Notes under the pieces: generated by a model
The model's database searches: none
Seen by the model: only the letters and a program-made list of their open reading frames with translations
What the model was told of the DNA's origin: nothing
Shown here: one piece after another, positions 8,747-18,064 of the stretch
Position numbering within the stretch: position 1 is the stretch's first letter
Layout: every line of letters starts with the position of its first letter
NCBI GenBank assembly: GCA_903824045.1
Contig: CAIJVD010000013.1
Coordinates: 1 to 64,000, forward strand
DNA: 64,000 nucleotides
From: an uncultured Chlorobiaceae bacterium
GTDB lineage: Bacteria; Bacteroidota; Chlorobiia; Chlorobiales; Chlorobiaceae
Reading direction: 5' to 3'
Made by a program: the position numbers and the translations under genes

Positions 8747-9274
8747 TCACCCCTGTTTTTTCCTGCCGACCTTGGCAACAAGAAAGACGAGACCAACAAA
8801 GAGCGATGCCCCGAGACCGGCGGCAATATTGAAGAGGCCGGCAAGAAGCACAACCGGCAGCGTGAAGTGGACTGCTCTGCCCGTATACCCCTGGCTCAAC
8901 ATAAAGGTAAGTGCCGTCAGGCCGGTGAAAAAAAAGCTGGTCGCAATGCTGCCGGCAAACGAGACAAAGAGCTTTTCGCCCCTCCCCTCCCTGATGGCAA
9001 CTCGCCTCTGCACCTGCTGTTCCGAGCGCGGATCAAACAGCCGCTTTACCATCATTGCCGCAAAGGCAAACACAACCAGCACACCGGCGTGAATGCCGTA
9101 AACCCTGAAAAGCTCGGCGCGGGAGGGATCAAACGCTCCCTCTCCCAGCCTGGATGAGGCAAGACCAAGCATGAAGACCGAGGTAAAGTAAAAAAGGGAG
9201 CCCCAGAGCAGGGTTATCGATACCCAGAGCAGAGGGCCTGGCGGTGGCGGATTTTTCGTGCTGTCTGTTGTCAT
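8747..9274 (-). CDS. Four-helix integral membrane protein of unknown function
   Basis: The 175-residue product has a proline-rich cytoplasmic-looking N-terminus and four hydrophobic segments (about 15-37, 58-76, 103-127 and 136-166). A basic loop with RRVAIREGRGEK lies between helices 2 and 3, and the C-terminus is basic. No catalytic or metal-binding motif is visible and I do not recognise the family. It is convergent with tRNA-Ala and divergent from purF, so it is probably a single-gene unit. The ATG start is clear. Confidence 0.7.
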   Translation of the reverse strand: MTTDSTKNPPPPGPLLWVSITLLWGSLFYFTSVFMLGLASSRLGEGAFDPSRAELFRVYGIHAGVLVVFAFAAMMVKRLFDPRSEQQVQRRVAIREGRGEKLFVSFAGSIATSFFFTGLTALTFMLSQGYTGRAVHFTLPVVLLAGLFNIAAGLGASLFVGLVFLVAKVGRKKQG

Positions 9275-9457
9275 AATCAGAGGGAATAATGGTGAGCCAA
9301 AACCTTAAATTGTTAGGGAATATAACCCTTGACAGGAGCAGTCAATTCCCTCTCCCCTTTTTCTTTTACATTTTCACTGAATCTGTTTGAATATTGATCT
9401 GCATTTGCCATTATTAGGGTGCCTGGAGTTTGCCCCCAACTTAAACATACCTTGCAT

Positions 9458-10951
9458 ATGTGTGGAGTTTTCGGTGTTTTCAATTCTAAAACTCCCGCGG
9501 AAGATACCTTCTATGGTCTGTACTCCCTTCAGCACAGGGGGCAGGAGGCTGCCGGTATCGTCGTTGCCGAATACAACAAGGTCAAGAAAAAGACCCTCTT
9601 CAAGCAGCACAAGGGGATGGGGCTCGTTGCAGAAGTCTTCAGAGATGAGACGATTTTCGAAAACCTCAGCGGATATGCCGGCATCGGCCACAACCGCTAC
9701 TCGACCACCGGTTCCTCCAAGTCAAACAACAACATTCAGCCCTTCTCGCTGACCTACCGTTCCGGAAGCCTTGCAATCGCCCATAACGGAAACCTGACGA
9801 ACTCCCGCACGCTCCGTCGCGAGCTGACGGAGGCCGGCGTCATCTTCCAGGCCTCCTCGGACACCGAAATTATCCCCCATCTTGCCGCCAGAAGCCGCGA
9901 AAAAGAGCCCGTACAGCAGATATACGAAGCACTCCGCCAGGTAGAGGGCGCATATTCGATGGTGATTCTTGCCAACAACCAGATGATCGCCGCAAGGGAT
10001 CCCTACGGATTCAGGCCGCTTGCTCTCGGCAAAAAGGTCGATCCCCTGACCGGAGAGCTTGCCTACATCGTGGCGAGTGAAACCTGCGCGTTCGACATCA
10101 TACAGGCCGAATACATCCGGGACATAGAACCGGGCGAAATTCTCCTCATAGACCACCTGGCCGTATCCAACGAAAAGCCGATATCGCTCTTCCTTCCCCC
10201 CTCAAAGCGCAAGGCGCGCTGCATCTTTGAGTACGTCTATTTCGCACGGCCCGACAGCTTCATTTTCCAGCACTCTGTAGACAAGATCCGCCGGAACCTC
10301 GGAAAGAACCTCGCCAGGGAGTCCGAGATCGAACAGCAGCCCGGAGAGAAGGAGCTGACCGTCGTCAGCGTGCCGGACTCCTCCAATACCGCGGCGCTCG
10401 GATTTGTCCGGGAGAGCAACAAGATGGATCGTCCTGCCAGGTTTGAGCACGGACTGATCCGCAACCACTATGTTGGAAGAACCTTCATCCAGCCGGGCAT
10501 ACACAGCCGCGACATCAAGGTCCGCTCAAAGTACAACATTGTGCGGGGCGTGCTACAGGATCGGCCAATCATTCTCATCGACGACTCGATTGTGCGCGGC
10601 ACAACCGCAAAAATGCTGATCAAGCTGATCCGCGAAGCCGACCCGAAAGCCATACACCTGCATATCAGCTCACCGCCGATCACCAATCCCTGCTTCTACG
10701 GCATGGATTTTCCGACCAAGCGCCAGCTCTTGACCCATATGTTCGACACGCTTGAAAACGACACTGAGGAGATCGAGAAGATCAGGGAGTACATCGGCGT
10801 AGATTCACTCAAATACCTCTCGATGGATGGATTGATGAAAAGCGCTCCAAGCTTCGAGGGTGAAGAGGGCAGCTACTGTACGGCGTGCTTCAGCGGGGAC
10901 TACCCGATAAAGGTGACCGACGCGACCACCGACAAGGAAGAGAACGATTGA
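9458..10951 (+). CDS. purF: Amidophosphoribosyltransferase (Fe-S type)
   Basis: PurF makes phosphoribosylamine from PRPP and glutamine, the committed step of purine synthesis. The ATG at 9458 puts the nucleophile Cys directly after Met (MCGVFGVF), so only Met removal is needed and there is no propeptide. The Ntn glutaminase domain has LQHRGQEAAGI (about 24-34); the PRPP loop is ILIDDSIVRGTT (about 369-380). The C-terminal CTACFSGDYP plus Cys residues in KARCIFEYV and NPCFYGMDF match the four 4Fe-4S ligands of the Bacillus-type enzyme. The cluster makes oxygen-sensitive turnover likely, in keeping with an anaerobe. About 180 bp of leader precedes it; no riboswitch is evident. Confidence 0.97.
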   Translation: MCGVFGVFNSKTPAEDTFYGLYSLQHRGQEAAGIVVAEYNKVKKKTLFKQHKGMGLVAEVFRDETIFENLSGYAGIGHNRYSTTGSSKSNNNIQPFSLTYRSGSLAIAHNGNLTNSRTLRRELTEAGVIFQASSDTEIIPHLAARSREKEPVQQIYEALRQVEGAYSMVILANNQMIAARDPYGFRPLALGKKVDPLTGELAYIVASETCAFDIIQAEYIRDIEPGEILLIDHLAVSNEKPISLFLPPSKRKARCIFEYVYFARPDSFIFQHSVDKIRRNLGKNLARESEIEQQPGEKELTVVSVPDSSNTAALGFVRESNKMDRPARFEHGLIRNHYVGRTFIQPGIHSRDIKVRSKYNIVRGVLQDRPIILIDDSIVRGTTAKMLIKLIREADPKAIHLHISSPPITNPCFYGMDFPTKRQLLTHMFDTLENDTEEIEKIREYIGVDSLKYLSMDGLMKSAPSFEGEEGSYCTACFSGDYPIKVTDATTDKEEND

Positions 10952-11037
10952 TTTCCGGGGCGTGTCGTCGCGCTCCTCTGGAGCTCAGCAAAGATGCCAC
11001 CCATTCCACACACCCGCTCCGCGGTTGAAAACAAACC

Positions 11038-11072
11038 AAAAAAAAGGGCGAACAAGGTGTCGGCCCTTTTTG
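11038..11072 (+). terminator. Terminator downstream of purF
   Basis: AAAAAGGGC (11041-11049) pairs with GCCCTTTTT (11063-11071) around a 13-nt loop, giving a T-run on both strands. It lies about 90 bp past the purF stop and could also serve leftward transcripts. Confidence 0.7.
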
Positions 11073-11104
11073 CGTAGTACACTTTGGTTTTAACAGAGAG
11101 CGCG

Positions 11105-11194
11105 CCGTCCACTTTCGTCCACGTTTCTGTCCACCAGGTCCACAATTTCTTGGTCCACGCGCCTGCTCTACAGAATCCAAAATCCTGAATTTCC
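11105..11194. repeat. GTGGAC-rich tract and AT-rich repeat remnant
   Basis: On the plus strand GTCCAC occurs five times between about 11107 and 11157, that is, GTGGAC on the minus strand, at irregular 10-15 bp spacing. It is followed at 11173-11194 by a reverse-oriented GGATTTTGGATTC repeat. A related GTGGAC tract lies at 35175-35202. No coding signal is seen. Confidence 0.45.
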
Positions 11195-11629
11195 CTACTT
11201 TTTCCCCTGTTTGAACTCTATTCTTACCGAGGTGTGCGGGACGGCTTCGAGCCTCTTTTTGGGGATGGGCTTGCCTGACTTGATGCAGATACCGTAGGTA
11301 CGGTTGCGTATCCTGTCGAGCGCCTGATCAATATAGCCTATATACTTTTCGTCACGGGCGATGAACATGAAACGCTGCTCGCGGTCCATGGTCTCCGTTC
11401 CGTGGTCGGCCATGTGCATGGAGTAGTTGGAGTTGATCGAGTCCTCAACATTCTCGTCCGAGAGCGAGGAACGGAGAATATCGAGGTCGCGCAGCACCTC
11501 TTCCCGCCTCTTCAAGAGAAGCTTTCTGAAGTGTTCAAGCTCCTCGTCGGTCAGATAGGTTTTAGTCAGTACCAGTTCCTCGATAACTTCATTTTCCTTC
11601 TTTGACGCACTGTCGCTTTTTTTGGCCAT
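11195..11629 (-). CDS. TraR/DksA-family protein with degenerate zinc finger
   Basis: The 144-residue protein has the DksA layout: a basic N-terminal tail, a long coiled-coil hairpin (about 28-105) and a C-terminal globular knob (RNRTYGICIKSGKPIPKKRLEAVP, 109-132 in two parts). DksA-type proteins enter the RNA polymerase secondary channel and tune rRNA and amino-acid promoters, often with ppGpp. The four zinc-binding cysteines are reduced to one, C115, so the knob is probably held without zinc, as is common in Bacteroidetes/Chlorobi relatives. It lies 57 bp downstream of ileS on the same strand and is likely cotranscribed. Family assignment is firm; the regulatory targets are not known. Confidence 0.85.
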   Translation of the reverse strand: MAKKSDSASKKENEVIEELVLTKTYLTDEELEHFRKLLLKRREEVLRDLDILRSSLSDENVEDSINSNYSMHMADHGTETMDREQRFMFIARDEKYIGYIDQALDRIRNRTYGICIKSGKPIPKKRLEAVPHTSVRIEFKQGKK

Positions 11630-11686
11630 GATACTCGTATTTGCTTGTTCTAACGAAAAACCGTAAAAAAGAGATGAATTATACTA

Positions 11687-14600
11687 CTACCCGACATATT
11701 TTTCAAGTGATAACCGGCAGATTTCTCCATTGACCGACTCCTCTTTTGCCGATGCGGAGGGCGAGAGGGCGGTTGAGGATGTATCGAGGCGCACCGCAAG
11801 CGTTTCAGCCATAATATACGCATCATTTTTTGTTACCGCATCCATGAGTTTTTCCGATCCGGCGATCTGAAGCGATATCCGGTCGGTGATCTCCAGTCCG
11901 CTCTCCTTGCGGAGGGTCTGAATGCGGCTGACCAGCTCGCGTGAAAGGCCGAGCATCTCGAGCTCTTCGTTCATCTCCGTATCGAGGGCAACCATAATCC
12001 CGTGCGTTTCATCCGAGGCAACGAGCCACCCTTCAATATCCTCATGCATGATCTCCACGTCCTCACGGAGCAGCTCAAAGAGCTTTCCGTCAAGGTCGAG
12101 CGAGAGTTTTCCCTCTTTTTCGATCAGCGCAATCTGCTTGTGGCTCATCATTCGGATGGCATCGGCAAGAGCCTTCATATCCTTGCCGAAACGGGGGCCG
12201 AGGGTCTTGAAGTTCGGCTTGACCTTCTTGCTGATGACCGAGCCGTCCTCTTCGATATACTCGATCTTCTGAACATTGACCTCTTCGAGAATGATGTCGG
12301 CAACAAGGCGGTACTCCTCGCGTGAGGCGGCATCGTCGACGGCCAGGAGAATCCTCTTGAGCGGCTGGCGCACCTTGATGGAGGCTTTTTCGCGCATCGT
12401 GCGCACCAGTGAGGTGATGATCTGCGCCTTTTTCATGCGGCGTTCGAGCGGCAGGTCGACCGCCTGCGAGTCGAGCAGGGGGAAATCGGCCAGATGAACC
12501 GAGATGCAGCTCTGGCGGCCACTGACGCTGTTCAGGTTCTGGTAGATACGGTCGGCCAGAAAGGGGGTAAAGGGAGCCAGAAGCATCGAAACCGTTTCGA
12601 GACAGGTGTAAAGGGTCTGGTAGGCGGCGATCTTGTCGGGGCCCATGTCGCTCTTCCAGAACCGTTTGCGCGAGCGGCGGATATACCAGTTTGAAAGATC
12701 GTCAACAACGAAATCGTTGATCATCCTTGCCGCTCCGGTAAGGTCATACTGCTCCATGCGCAGGTGAACCGCGCCAACCAGCGAGTTCAGGCTGGAGATC
12801 GCCCAGCGGTCGAGCTCGGAGCGACTGTGCAGCGGAACCGGGGCCTCGGCAAAGGTGAAGCCGTCGACATTGGCATAAAGCACAAAGAAGTTGTAGCTGT
12901 TGATGAAGGCGCGGAAGAACTTGCGCTGCTCCTCCTCGATCTCCTCCGCGTTGAACGATTTCGGCCGCCATGGCGGGCTTGAGACAATCAGGTACCAGCG
13001 CAGCGCGTCGGCCCCGTATTTGCCCATAGTTTCGAACGGATCGACCACATTGCCCTTCGACTTCGACATCTTCTGGCCGCTCTTGTCGAGGATGTGGCCG
13101 TTGACGATCAGGTTCTTGTAGGCCGGGCGGTCGAAAATCAGCGATGCGATGGCGTGCAGCGTATAGAACCAACCCCTGGTCTGATCGACCCCTTCGGCGA
13201 TAAAATCCGCCGGGAAGGTGGCATCAAAGAGTTCGCGGTTTTCGAAGGGGTAGTGGAGCTGGGCGAAGGGCATCGAGCCGCTGTCGAACCAGACGTCAAC
13301 CAATTCGGGCGTCCGGTTGAAGCGCCGGCCATCCCTGATAAAGTAGATCCTGTCAACAAAGGGCTTGTGGAGGTCGAGCTCCACAGCGCCGCAATCAAGC
13401 GCATCACCAAGGAGGCAGCGCTGGCCGTCGATATCTATAAATCCCTCTCGCAGCTCGGCAACCGATCCGACGGCAAAGAGCTTGCCCGTCGAAGCATCCT
13501 CGCCGATTGCAAAATCCTCCGCCACCCATACCGGAAGAGGTGAACCCCAGAACCGCTCACGCGAAAGCGCCCAGTCCTTGTTCTCCTCAAGCCAGTTGCC
13601 AAATCGGCCGCTGCCGATCTCGGGAGGGCACCAGTTGATGGTTTTGTTGAGCTCCACCATCCGCTCGGCAATGCTGGTCGTGCGGATATACCATGACTCG
13701 CGGGCATAGTAGATCACCGGCACATCGTAGCGCCAGGAAAACGGGTAGGTGTGGGTGATGGTCTCCTTGCGATAAAGCTTCCCCGCCTCCTTGAGCTGAC
13801 GGATAATGAGGGGATCGGTATCCTTGAAGAACATGCCTGCATAGTCGCTCACCTCGTCGGTAAAACAGCCGTTGCGGGCGACCGGCTGGAGCATCGGCAG
13901 GTCATATTTTTTTGCTATTTCATAGTCGTCCGCGCCGAAGGCCGGAGCGATATGGACGATTCCGGTACCGTCACCGGTCGAGACGAATGAGCCGGAGGTA
14001 ACATACCAGCAGCGCTTTTCGGGATGGAGATAGTCGAAAAGCGGCTCATAGTCGAGTCCTTCAAGGTCGCTGCCCTTCAACTCTGAAACAATCTGCCAGA
14101 GCGACTCGCCCTCTTCGTTCTTCTCCTGAAGCACCTGAATCCGTGATTTGGCCAGTATGAGCAGCTCACCGGTTACGGTGTTCTTAACCCTCACGTAATC
14201 GATATCGCGACCCACACAGAGCGCCACATTGGAGATCAGTGTCCATGGGGTGGTTGTCCAGACCAGGATGCTCTCCTCTGCCCCTTTCAGCTTGAAGCGG
14301 ACGTAAACGCTCGGGTCCTGCACCTCCTTGTAGCCAAGCGCCAGCTCATGCGAGCTCAGCACGGTCTCGCTCTTGGGATCCTGGGGAACGATCTTGTAAT
14401 CCTTGTAGATCAGCCCCTTGTCAAAAATTGTTTTAAGCGCCCACCATACCGACTCGATATAGTTGTTGTCGCAGGTGATATAGGGATTGTCCATATCGAC
14501 CCAGTAGCCCATCTGCTCGGTAAGCTTTCCCCACCCCTCGCGGTTGTCGTCGATGTGGTGGTAGACCAGCTCCCTTGCCTCACGGTTGAACTCCCCTTCT

Positions 14601-14944
14601 CCGTACTCCACGACCTGCGACTTGTTCTTCAGGCCGAGCTTCTTTTCGACCGAGATCTCAACGGGAAGGCCATGCGTATCCCATCCGGCCTTGCGCGGCA
14701 CGCGGTAGCCCTGCATGGTCTTGTAGCGGCAGACTGCGTCCTTTATGGTACGGCTGAAAACATGGTGAACGCCCGGCTTGCCGTTGACCGTCGGCGGCCC
14801 CTCATAGAACGAGTAGACCCTGCCCGCCGGCCGGGCATCAAGGCTCTTCTGAAAAATTCCGTGTTCATTCCAGTATGCAAGAACTTCAGCCTCTACTGCG
14901 CTGTAGGGGAGATTGGTTGGATACTCGGCAAATTTATGCTCCAT
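11687..14944 (-). CDS. ileS: Isoleucyl-tRNA synthetase (IleRS2-like)
   Basis: IleS charges tRNA-Ile. At 1085 residues it is long and resembles the eukaryote-like IleRS2 branch: the HIGH site is GKPGVHHV (56-63) and the KMSKS loop is KMSKSKGN (about 625-632). The editing domain lies between them and the tRNA-binding helical and C-terminal domains follow. IleRS2 enzymes are typically less sensitive to mupirocin; that trait is family knowledge, not visible here. I found no T-box-like leader upstream. The DksA-family gene follows in the same direction. Confidence 0.97.
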   Translation of the reverse strand: MEHKFAEYPTNLPYSAVEAEVLAYWNEHGIFQKSLDARPAGRVYSFYEGPPTVNGKPGVHHVFSRTIKDAVCRYKTMQGYRVPRKAGWDTHGLPVEISVEKKLGLKNKSQVVEYGEGEFNREARELVYHHIDDNREGWGKLTEQMGYWVDMDNPYITCDNNYIESVWWALKTIFDKGLIYKDYKIVPQDPKSETVLSSHELALGYKEVQDPSVYVRFKLKGAEESILVWTTTPWTLISNVALCVGRDIDYVRVKNTVTGELLILAKSRIQVLQEKNEEGESLWQIVSELKGSDLEGLDYEPLFDYLHPEKRCWYVTSGSFVSTGDGTGIVHIAPAFGADDYEIAKKYDLPMLQPVARNGCFTDEVSDYAGMFFKDTDPLIIRQLKEAGKLYRKETITHTYPFSWRYDVPVIYYARESWYIRTTSIAERMVELNKTINWCPPEIGSGRFGNWLEENKDWALSRERFWGSPLPVWVAEDFAIGEDASTGKLFAVGSVAELREGFIDIDGQRCLLGDALDCGAVELDLHKPFVDRIYFIRDGRRFNRTPELVDVWFDSGSMPFAQLHYPFENRELFDATFPADFIAEGVDQTRGWFYTLHAIASLIFDRPAYKNLIVNGHILDKSGQKMSKSKGNVVDPFETMGKYGADALRWYLIVSSPPWRPKSFNAEEIEEEQRKFFRAFINSYNFFVLYANVDGFTFAEAPVPLHSRSELDRWAISSLNSLVGAVHLRMEQYDLTGAARMINDFVVDDLSNWYIRRSRKRFWKSDMGPDKIAAYQTLYTCLETVSMLLAPFTPFLADRIYQNLNSVSGRQSCISVHLADFPLLDSQAVDLPLERRMKKAQIITSLVRTMREKASIKVRQPLKRILLAVDDAASREEYRLVADIILEEVNVQKIEYIEEDGSVISKKVKPNFKTLGPRFGKDMKALADAIRMMSHKQIALIEKEGKLSLDLDGKLFELLREDVEIMHEDIEGWLVASDETHGIMVALDTEMNEELEMLGLSRELVSRIQTLRKESGLEITDRISLQIAGSEKLMDAVTKNDAYIMAETLAVRLDTSSTALSPSASAKEESVNGEICRLSLEKYVG

Positions 14945-15138
14945 AGTTCGTCTGAATCATTCAATCAAAAACAGGCCCGCAACTCTAAAAAGAGAGTCAA
15001 TATACAAGAATCCTCCCTAAAGTGCTATCAACATGTCGCCCCCACTATTCGCGCTGAGGATCAGCCGGAGATTCTGGATTTTGGATTGAAAAGAGGGGGT
15101 AGTGAACGTTGTAAACGAAGAAATGGTGGCCACCATAT

Positions 15139-15203
15139 TGTCATCTCGACTGAAAGGAGAGATCTCGATGCGGATGGGATCGCTCTCTCTGGTCGGGATG
15201 ACA
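15139..15203. repeat. 65-bp imperfect hairpin repeat, copy 2
   Basis: Same length and same ends as 7461-7525: TGTCATCTCGACTGAAAGG at the left and GTCGGGATGACA at the right. The left arm is nearly identical, and the central part differs by a few bases. Confidence 0.7.
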
Positions 15204-15227
15204 ATAAAAGACACGCCCCTCATTTCA

Positions 15228-15275
15228 AAAAAAAAGGCAGGCTTTCCGGTATTCGAAAAGCCTGCCTGAAAAACT
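15228..15275 (-). terminator. Terminator of the small 73-aa gene
   Basis: GGCAGGCTTT (15236-15245) pairs with AAAGCCTGCC around a loop of about 12 nt. On the minus strand it is followed by at least eight T residues. It lies about 20 bp past the stop at 15296 and closes the leftward polysaccharide/small-protein run. Confidence 0.9.
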
Positions 15276-15295
15276 GCTGGTCTACCCTGCGGGTT

Positions 15296-15517
15296 CTATT
15301 TTTTCCCTTCGAGCGAGTTGCTTACACCGTCGAGTACCTGCTTTGCAACAACCGTCATGGAGTCGAGCGCCTGGGAGACGAGCTTGCTCAGGGGGTGAAG
15401 GGTGCTGTCAAGAATACTGCCGGCACTGAGCAGAAGCGTAGCGATATCGCCTTTGCCGAACTCGGGCGCACTGCCCTCCTGCTGTTCCTGAACGGATGGG
15501 GTGATCTCTTCAGACAT
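15296..15517 (-). CDS. Small 73-aa protein, possibly chlorosome envelope CsmB/CsmF-like
   Basis: From the ATG at 15517 the product has 73 residues: an acidic hydrophilic head (about 1-23) and an amphipathic, Leu/Val/Ser-rich tail (LLLSAGSILDSTLHPLSK, then a VAKQVLDGVSNSLEGKK end). Size, lack of a signal peptide, amphipathic helices and the Lys-Lys end resemble the CsmB/CsmF motif family of chlorosome envelope proteins. That link rests on remembered pattern only. A TTG or GTG up to 15559 would add 14 residues and is less likely. It has its own strong terminator and starts 109 bp past the manC stop. It could equally be an unrelated small protein. Confidence 0.5.
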   Translation of the reverse strand: MSEEITPSVQEQQEGSAPEFGKGDIATLLLSAGSILDSTLHPLSKLVSQALDSMTVVAKQVLDGVSNSLEGKK

Positions 15518-15625
15518 ATGAAACTCTGGTTTAAGGTTTAACGCCGGCGGGCCGGTCAAAGTGCAATGGAAAATGTACTACTTTTAATCATCCCGTCAAA
15601 AAATCGGGTGACGACAATCACCGCT

Positions 15626-17041
15626 TTACTGACGTCCGTACCGGTCATCAACGCGGACAATGTCATCCTCGCCGAGATAACTTCCGGTCTGCACCTCGAT
15701 CAGCTCAAGCTGAACAGTTCCGTGGTTCTCGAGACGATGAAACGCTCCGACAGGAATGTAGGTCGACTGGTCTTCGCTGAGCGTGATCGTCCTCTCCTCA
15801 ACGGTAACAATGGCAGTCCCCTTTACCACGATCCAGTGTTCGGCACGGTGATGGTGCTTCTGCAACGAAAGAGCCGCCCCGGGCTTGACCGTGATGCGCT
15901 TGACCTTGAAGCGGTCGGCATGATCGACGGTTTCGTAGGTACCCCAGGGCCTGTAGACACGCCTGTGGCTCTCGGCTTCATCACGCGAGTGTTTTTTCAG
16001 TTCCTCGACCAGCACCTTGACATCCTGAACTCTGGATTTGGATGCAACGAGCACGGCATCGGATGTTTCGACGATGACATGGTCATCAAGCCCGATGACC
16101 GATACAAGGCGGCTGGTAGCGTGGATATAGCTGTTTCGGACATCGTGGAGCAGCACGTCTCCCTTCTGCACATTGCCCGACTCATCACGCTTTTCGACAT
16201 CCCAGAGAGCCGACCATGCCCCGACGTCGTTCCACCCCGCATCGAGAGGTACCAGCGCCGCATTGGAGGTCTTTTCCATAACGGCGTAGTCGATCGAGTC
16301 GGAGGGCGATGCCTCAAAGGATGCGGCATCGAGGCGAAGGAAGTCGAGATCCCTGACCGCCTTTTGCACCGCCTCGCGACAGGCGGCAGGAATGGCTGGC
16401 GCCTGCTTTTCGAGCTCCTTCAGATAGCTTTCAGCACGGAAAAGAAAGATCCCGCTGTTCCAGAAATAGTTGCCGGCGGCAAGGTAGCGTCCGGCAGTCT
16501 CCCTGTCGGGCTTCTCGACAAATTCAAGCACAGGGAAGGTGCTCTTTCCTTCAGAGCTCTTCACCTCTGCCCTGATATATCCGTATCCGGTTTCGGGGGA
16601 GGTTGGAGCTATGCCGAAGGTGACCAGTGCACCCTCTTCGGCCGCAGCTCTTCCCGCCTCAATGGCAAGGCCGAATGCAACGGGGTCGAGAATCAAATGG
16701 TCGGCCGGCAGCACCAGCATCATGGCATCAGGGTGCTTTTCGGCGATCAGAATGGCCGCTGCAGCAGTGGCTGGGGCAGTATTGCGCCCCAGGGGTTCAA
16801 GAATGATCTCTCCGATATCCGTACCGATCTCATGGAGCTGCTCGGCAACAAGAAAACGGTGACTCTCGTTGCAGACACAGTAGACCGGCCCAATCTCCGG
16901 GGCTGAGGCGAGACGAAGCACCGTATCCTGCAGCATGGTGTTTTCGCCGGTCAGCGAGAGAAGCTGCTTGGGGTAGAGCGCACGGGAGAGAGGCCAGAGC
17001 CTGGTTCCTGAACCACCGCTGAGAATGACTGGAATGATCAT
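15626..17041 (-). CDS. manC: Mannose-1-phosphate guanylyltransferase / mannose-6-phosphate isomerase
   Basis: This bifunctional enzyme makes GDP-mannose from Man-1-P and can interconvert Man-6-P and Fru-6-P. The N-terminal nucleotidyltransferase has SGGSGTRLWPLSR (8-20) with PKQLL (24-28), and later FVEKPD and NSGIFLF. The C-terminal cupin domain shows the type II isomerase signature QKHHHRAEHW (near 395-405) and a YIPVGAFHRLEN metal site. Length of 471 residues is normal for ManC/AlgA. It is the last gene of the rfbA-rfbC-rfbD-rfbB-galE-manC run, 18 bp after galE. It supplies GDP-mannose or fucose-type precursors for surface polysaccharide. Confidence 0.95.
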   Translation of the reverse strand: MIIPVILSGGSGTRLWPLSRALYPKQLLSLTGENTMLQDTVLRLASAPEIGPVYCVCNESHRFLVAEQLHEIGTDIGEIILEPLGRNTAPATAAAAILIAEKHPDAMMLVLPADHLILDPVAFGLAIEAGRAAAEEGALVTFGIAPTSPETGYGYIRAEVKSSEGKSTFPVLEFVEKPDRETAGRYLAAGNYFWNSGIFLFRAESYLKELEKQAPAIPAACREAVQKAVRDLDFLRLDAASFEASPSDSIDYAVMEKTSNAALVPLDAGWNDVGAWSALWDVEKRDESGNVQKGDVLLHDVRNSYIHATSRLVSVIGLDDHVIVETSDAVLVASKSRVQDVKVLVEELKKHSRDEAESHRRVYRPWGTYETVDHADRFKVKRITVKPGAALSLQKHHHRAEHWIVVKGTAIVTVEERTITLSEDQSTYIPVGAFHRLENHGTVQLELIEVQTGSYLGEDDIVRVDDRYGRQ

Positions 17042-17059
17042 GGCTTAAAACGTGAGGAG

Positions 17060-18040
17060 TTATCGTTTGGCGATCTTTTCGTACATCTTCCAGGTCGAAG
17101 AGACAAGGGTATCGACGTCACTATACTTCGGAACCCAGCCGAGAAGCTCCTTTGCCTTTGCCGAGGAGGCCACAAGCTCTGCCGGATCGCCGGCCCGACG
17201 GCCGACAACATCCGCAGCAACAGCTCTTCCTGTAATGGCACGAACCCGTTCAACCATCTCGAAGACGCTCACGCCGCTCTGGCTGCCGAGGTTCACCGTC
17301 AGGCTCCGCTGCCGGGTACGAATGTATTCAAAGGCTGTAACGTGAGCCTCCGCCAGATCGCTCACATGCACATAGTCGCGGATGCAGCTTCCATCGCGCG
17401 TCGGGTAGTCGTCGCCATAGATGGAGAGCCTGGGGCGAATCCCCGCGGCGACCTCCATCACGATTGGCAGAAGATTCTCGGGATTGAGCTCAAGGCCCCC
17501 GATGCGGCCGCGTTCGTCGTAGCCTGCCGCGTTAAAGTAACGGATCGCACCGTAACGCAGCCCTTTGAGCCGGTCGTACCAGTCGAGCACGCGCTCTACC
17601 TCAAGCTTGGTGAAACCGTAAAAGTTTTCCGGAGAGGTCGGATGACTCTCGTCAATCGGCAGGTATTGCGGGCTTCCGTAGACCGCCGCCGAGGAGGAGA
17701 AGATCAGCGCTTCTATGCCGGCCGCCAGCGCCTGGTTGAGAATGTTGATGGTGCCGATGATATTGGAGTGTGCATAGATTTCCGGATGCAGCATCGACTG
17801 GCCGGCCGCTTTGAGCGCAGCAAGGTGGACGCATCCGTCAAACCCCCCGTTCGTCATCACCTCACGCAGCTGCTCCGGGCGCATGATGTCGCCATGCACA
17901 AACCGGGCTTCCCTGAAGAGGTTCTCCCTCAGCCCTGTCTGGAGGTTGTCGAAAACCGTAACCTCATAACCTCTGTCGAGAAATGCTCTTGTAACATGGC
18001 TGCCGATATAGCCGGCGCCGCCGATAACGAGAATTCGCAT
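17060..18040 (-). CDS. galE: UDP-glucose 4-epimerase
   Basis: GalE interconverts UDP-glucose and UDP-galactose with bound NAD. It is an extended SDR of 326 residues: GGAGYIGSH (7-15) binds NAD, SSSAAVYG carries the catalytic Ser, and YGFTK (Tyr-x3-Lys) completes the site. The AAGYDERGRIGG segment is typical of the substrate-binding half. It lies between rfbB (24-bp gap) and manC in one leftward operon. UDP-GlcNAc epimerase activity cannot be excluded from sequence. Confidence 0.93.
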   Translation of the reverse strand: MRILVIGGAGYIGSHVTRAFLDRGYEVTVFDNLQTGLRENLFREARFVHGDIMRPEQLREVMTNGGFDGCVHLAALKAAGQSMLHPEIYAHSNIIGTINILNQALAAGIEALIFSSSAAVYGSPQYLPIDESHPTSPENFYGFTKLEVERVLDWYDRLKGLRYGAIRYFNAAGYDERGRIGGLELNPENLLPIVMEVAAGIRPRLSIYGDDYPTRDGSCIRDYVHVSDLAEAHVTAFEYIRTRQRSLTVNLGSQSGVSVFEMVERVRAITGRAVAADVVGRRAGDPAELVASSAKAKELLGWVPKYSDVDTLVSSTWKMYEKIAKR

Positions 18041-18064
18041 AACATTATTGATCTTTGTTGATGG

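Larger units (their letters stand above)
14945..15295. other. 350-bp spacer upstream of ileS, filled with repeats
   Basis: The spacer holds, in order, the ileS leader, an AT-rich GGATTTTGGATTGA repeat (15070-15090), a 28-nt segment at 15102-15129 that matches 35175-35202 at 25 of 28 positions, the second 65-bp hairpin, and a minus-strand terminator. No gene is supported. No tRNA-like or riboswitch fold was recognised. Confidence 0.6.

Noticed and set aside
14945-15060. T-box leader upstream of ileS
   Set aside because: No specifier loop or antiterminator/terminator pair was visible.
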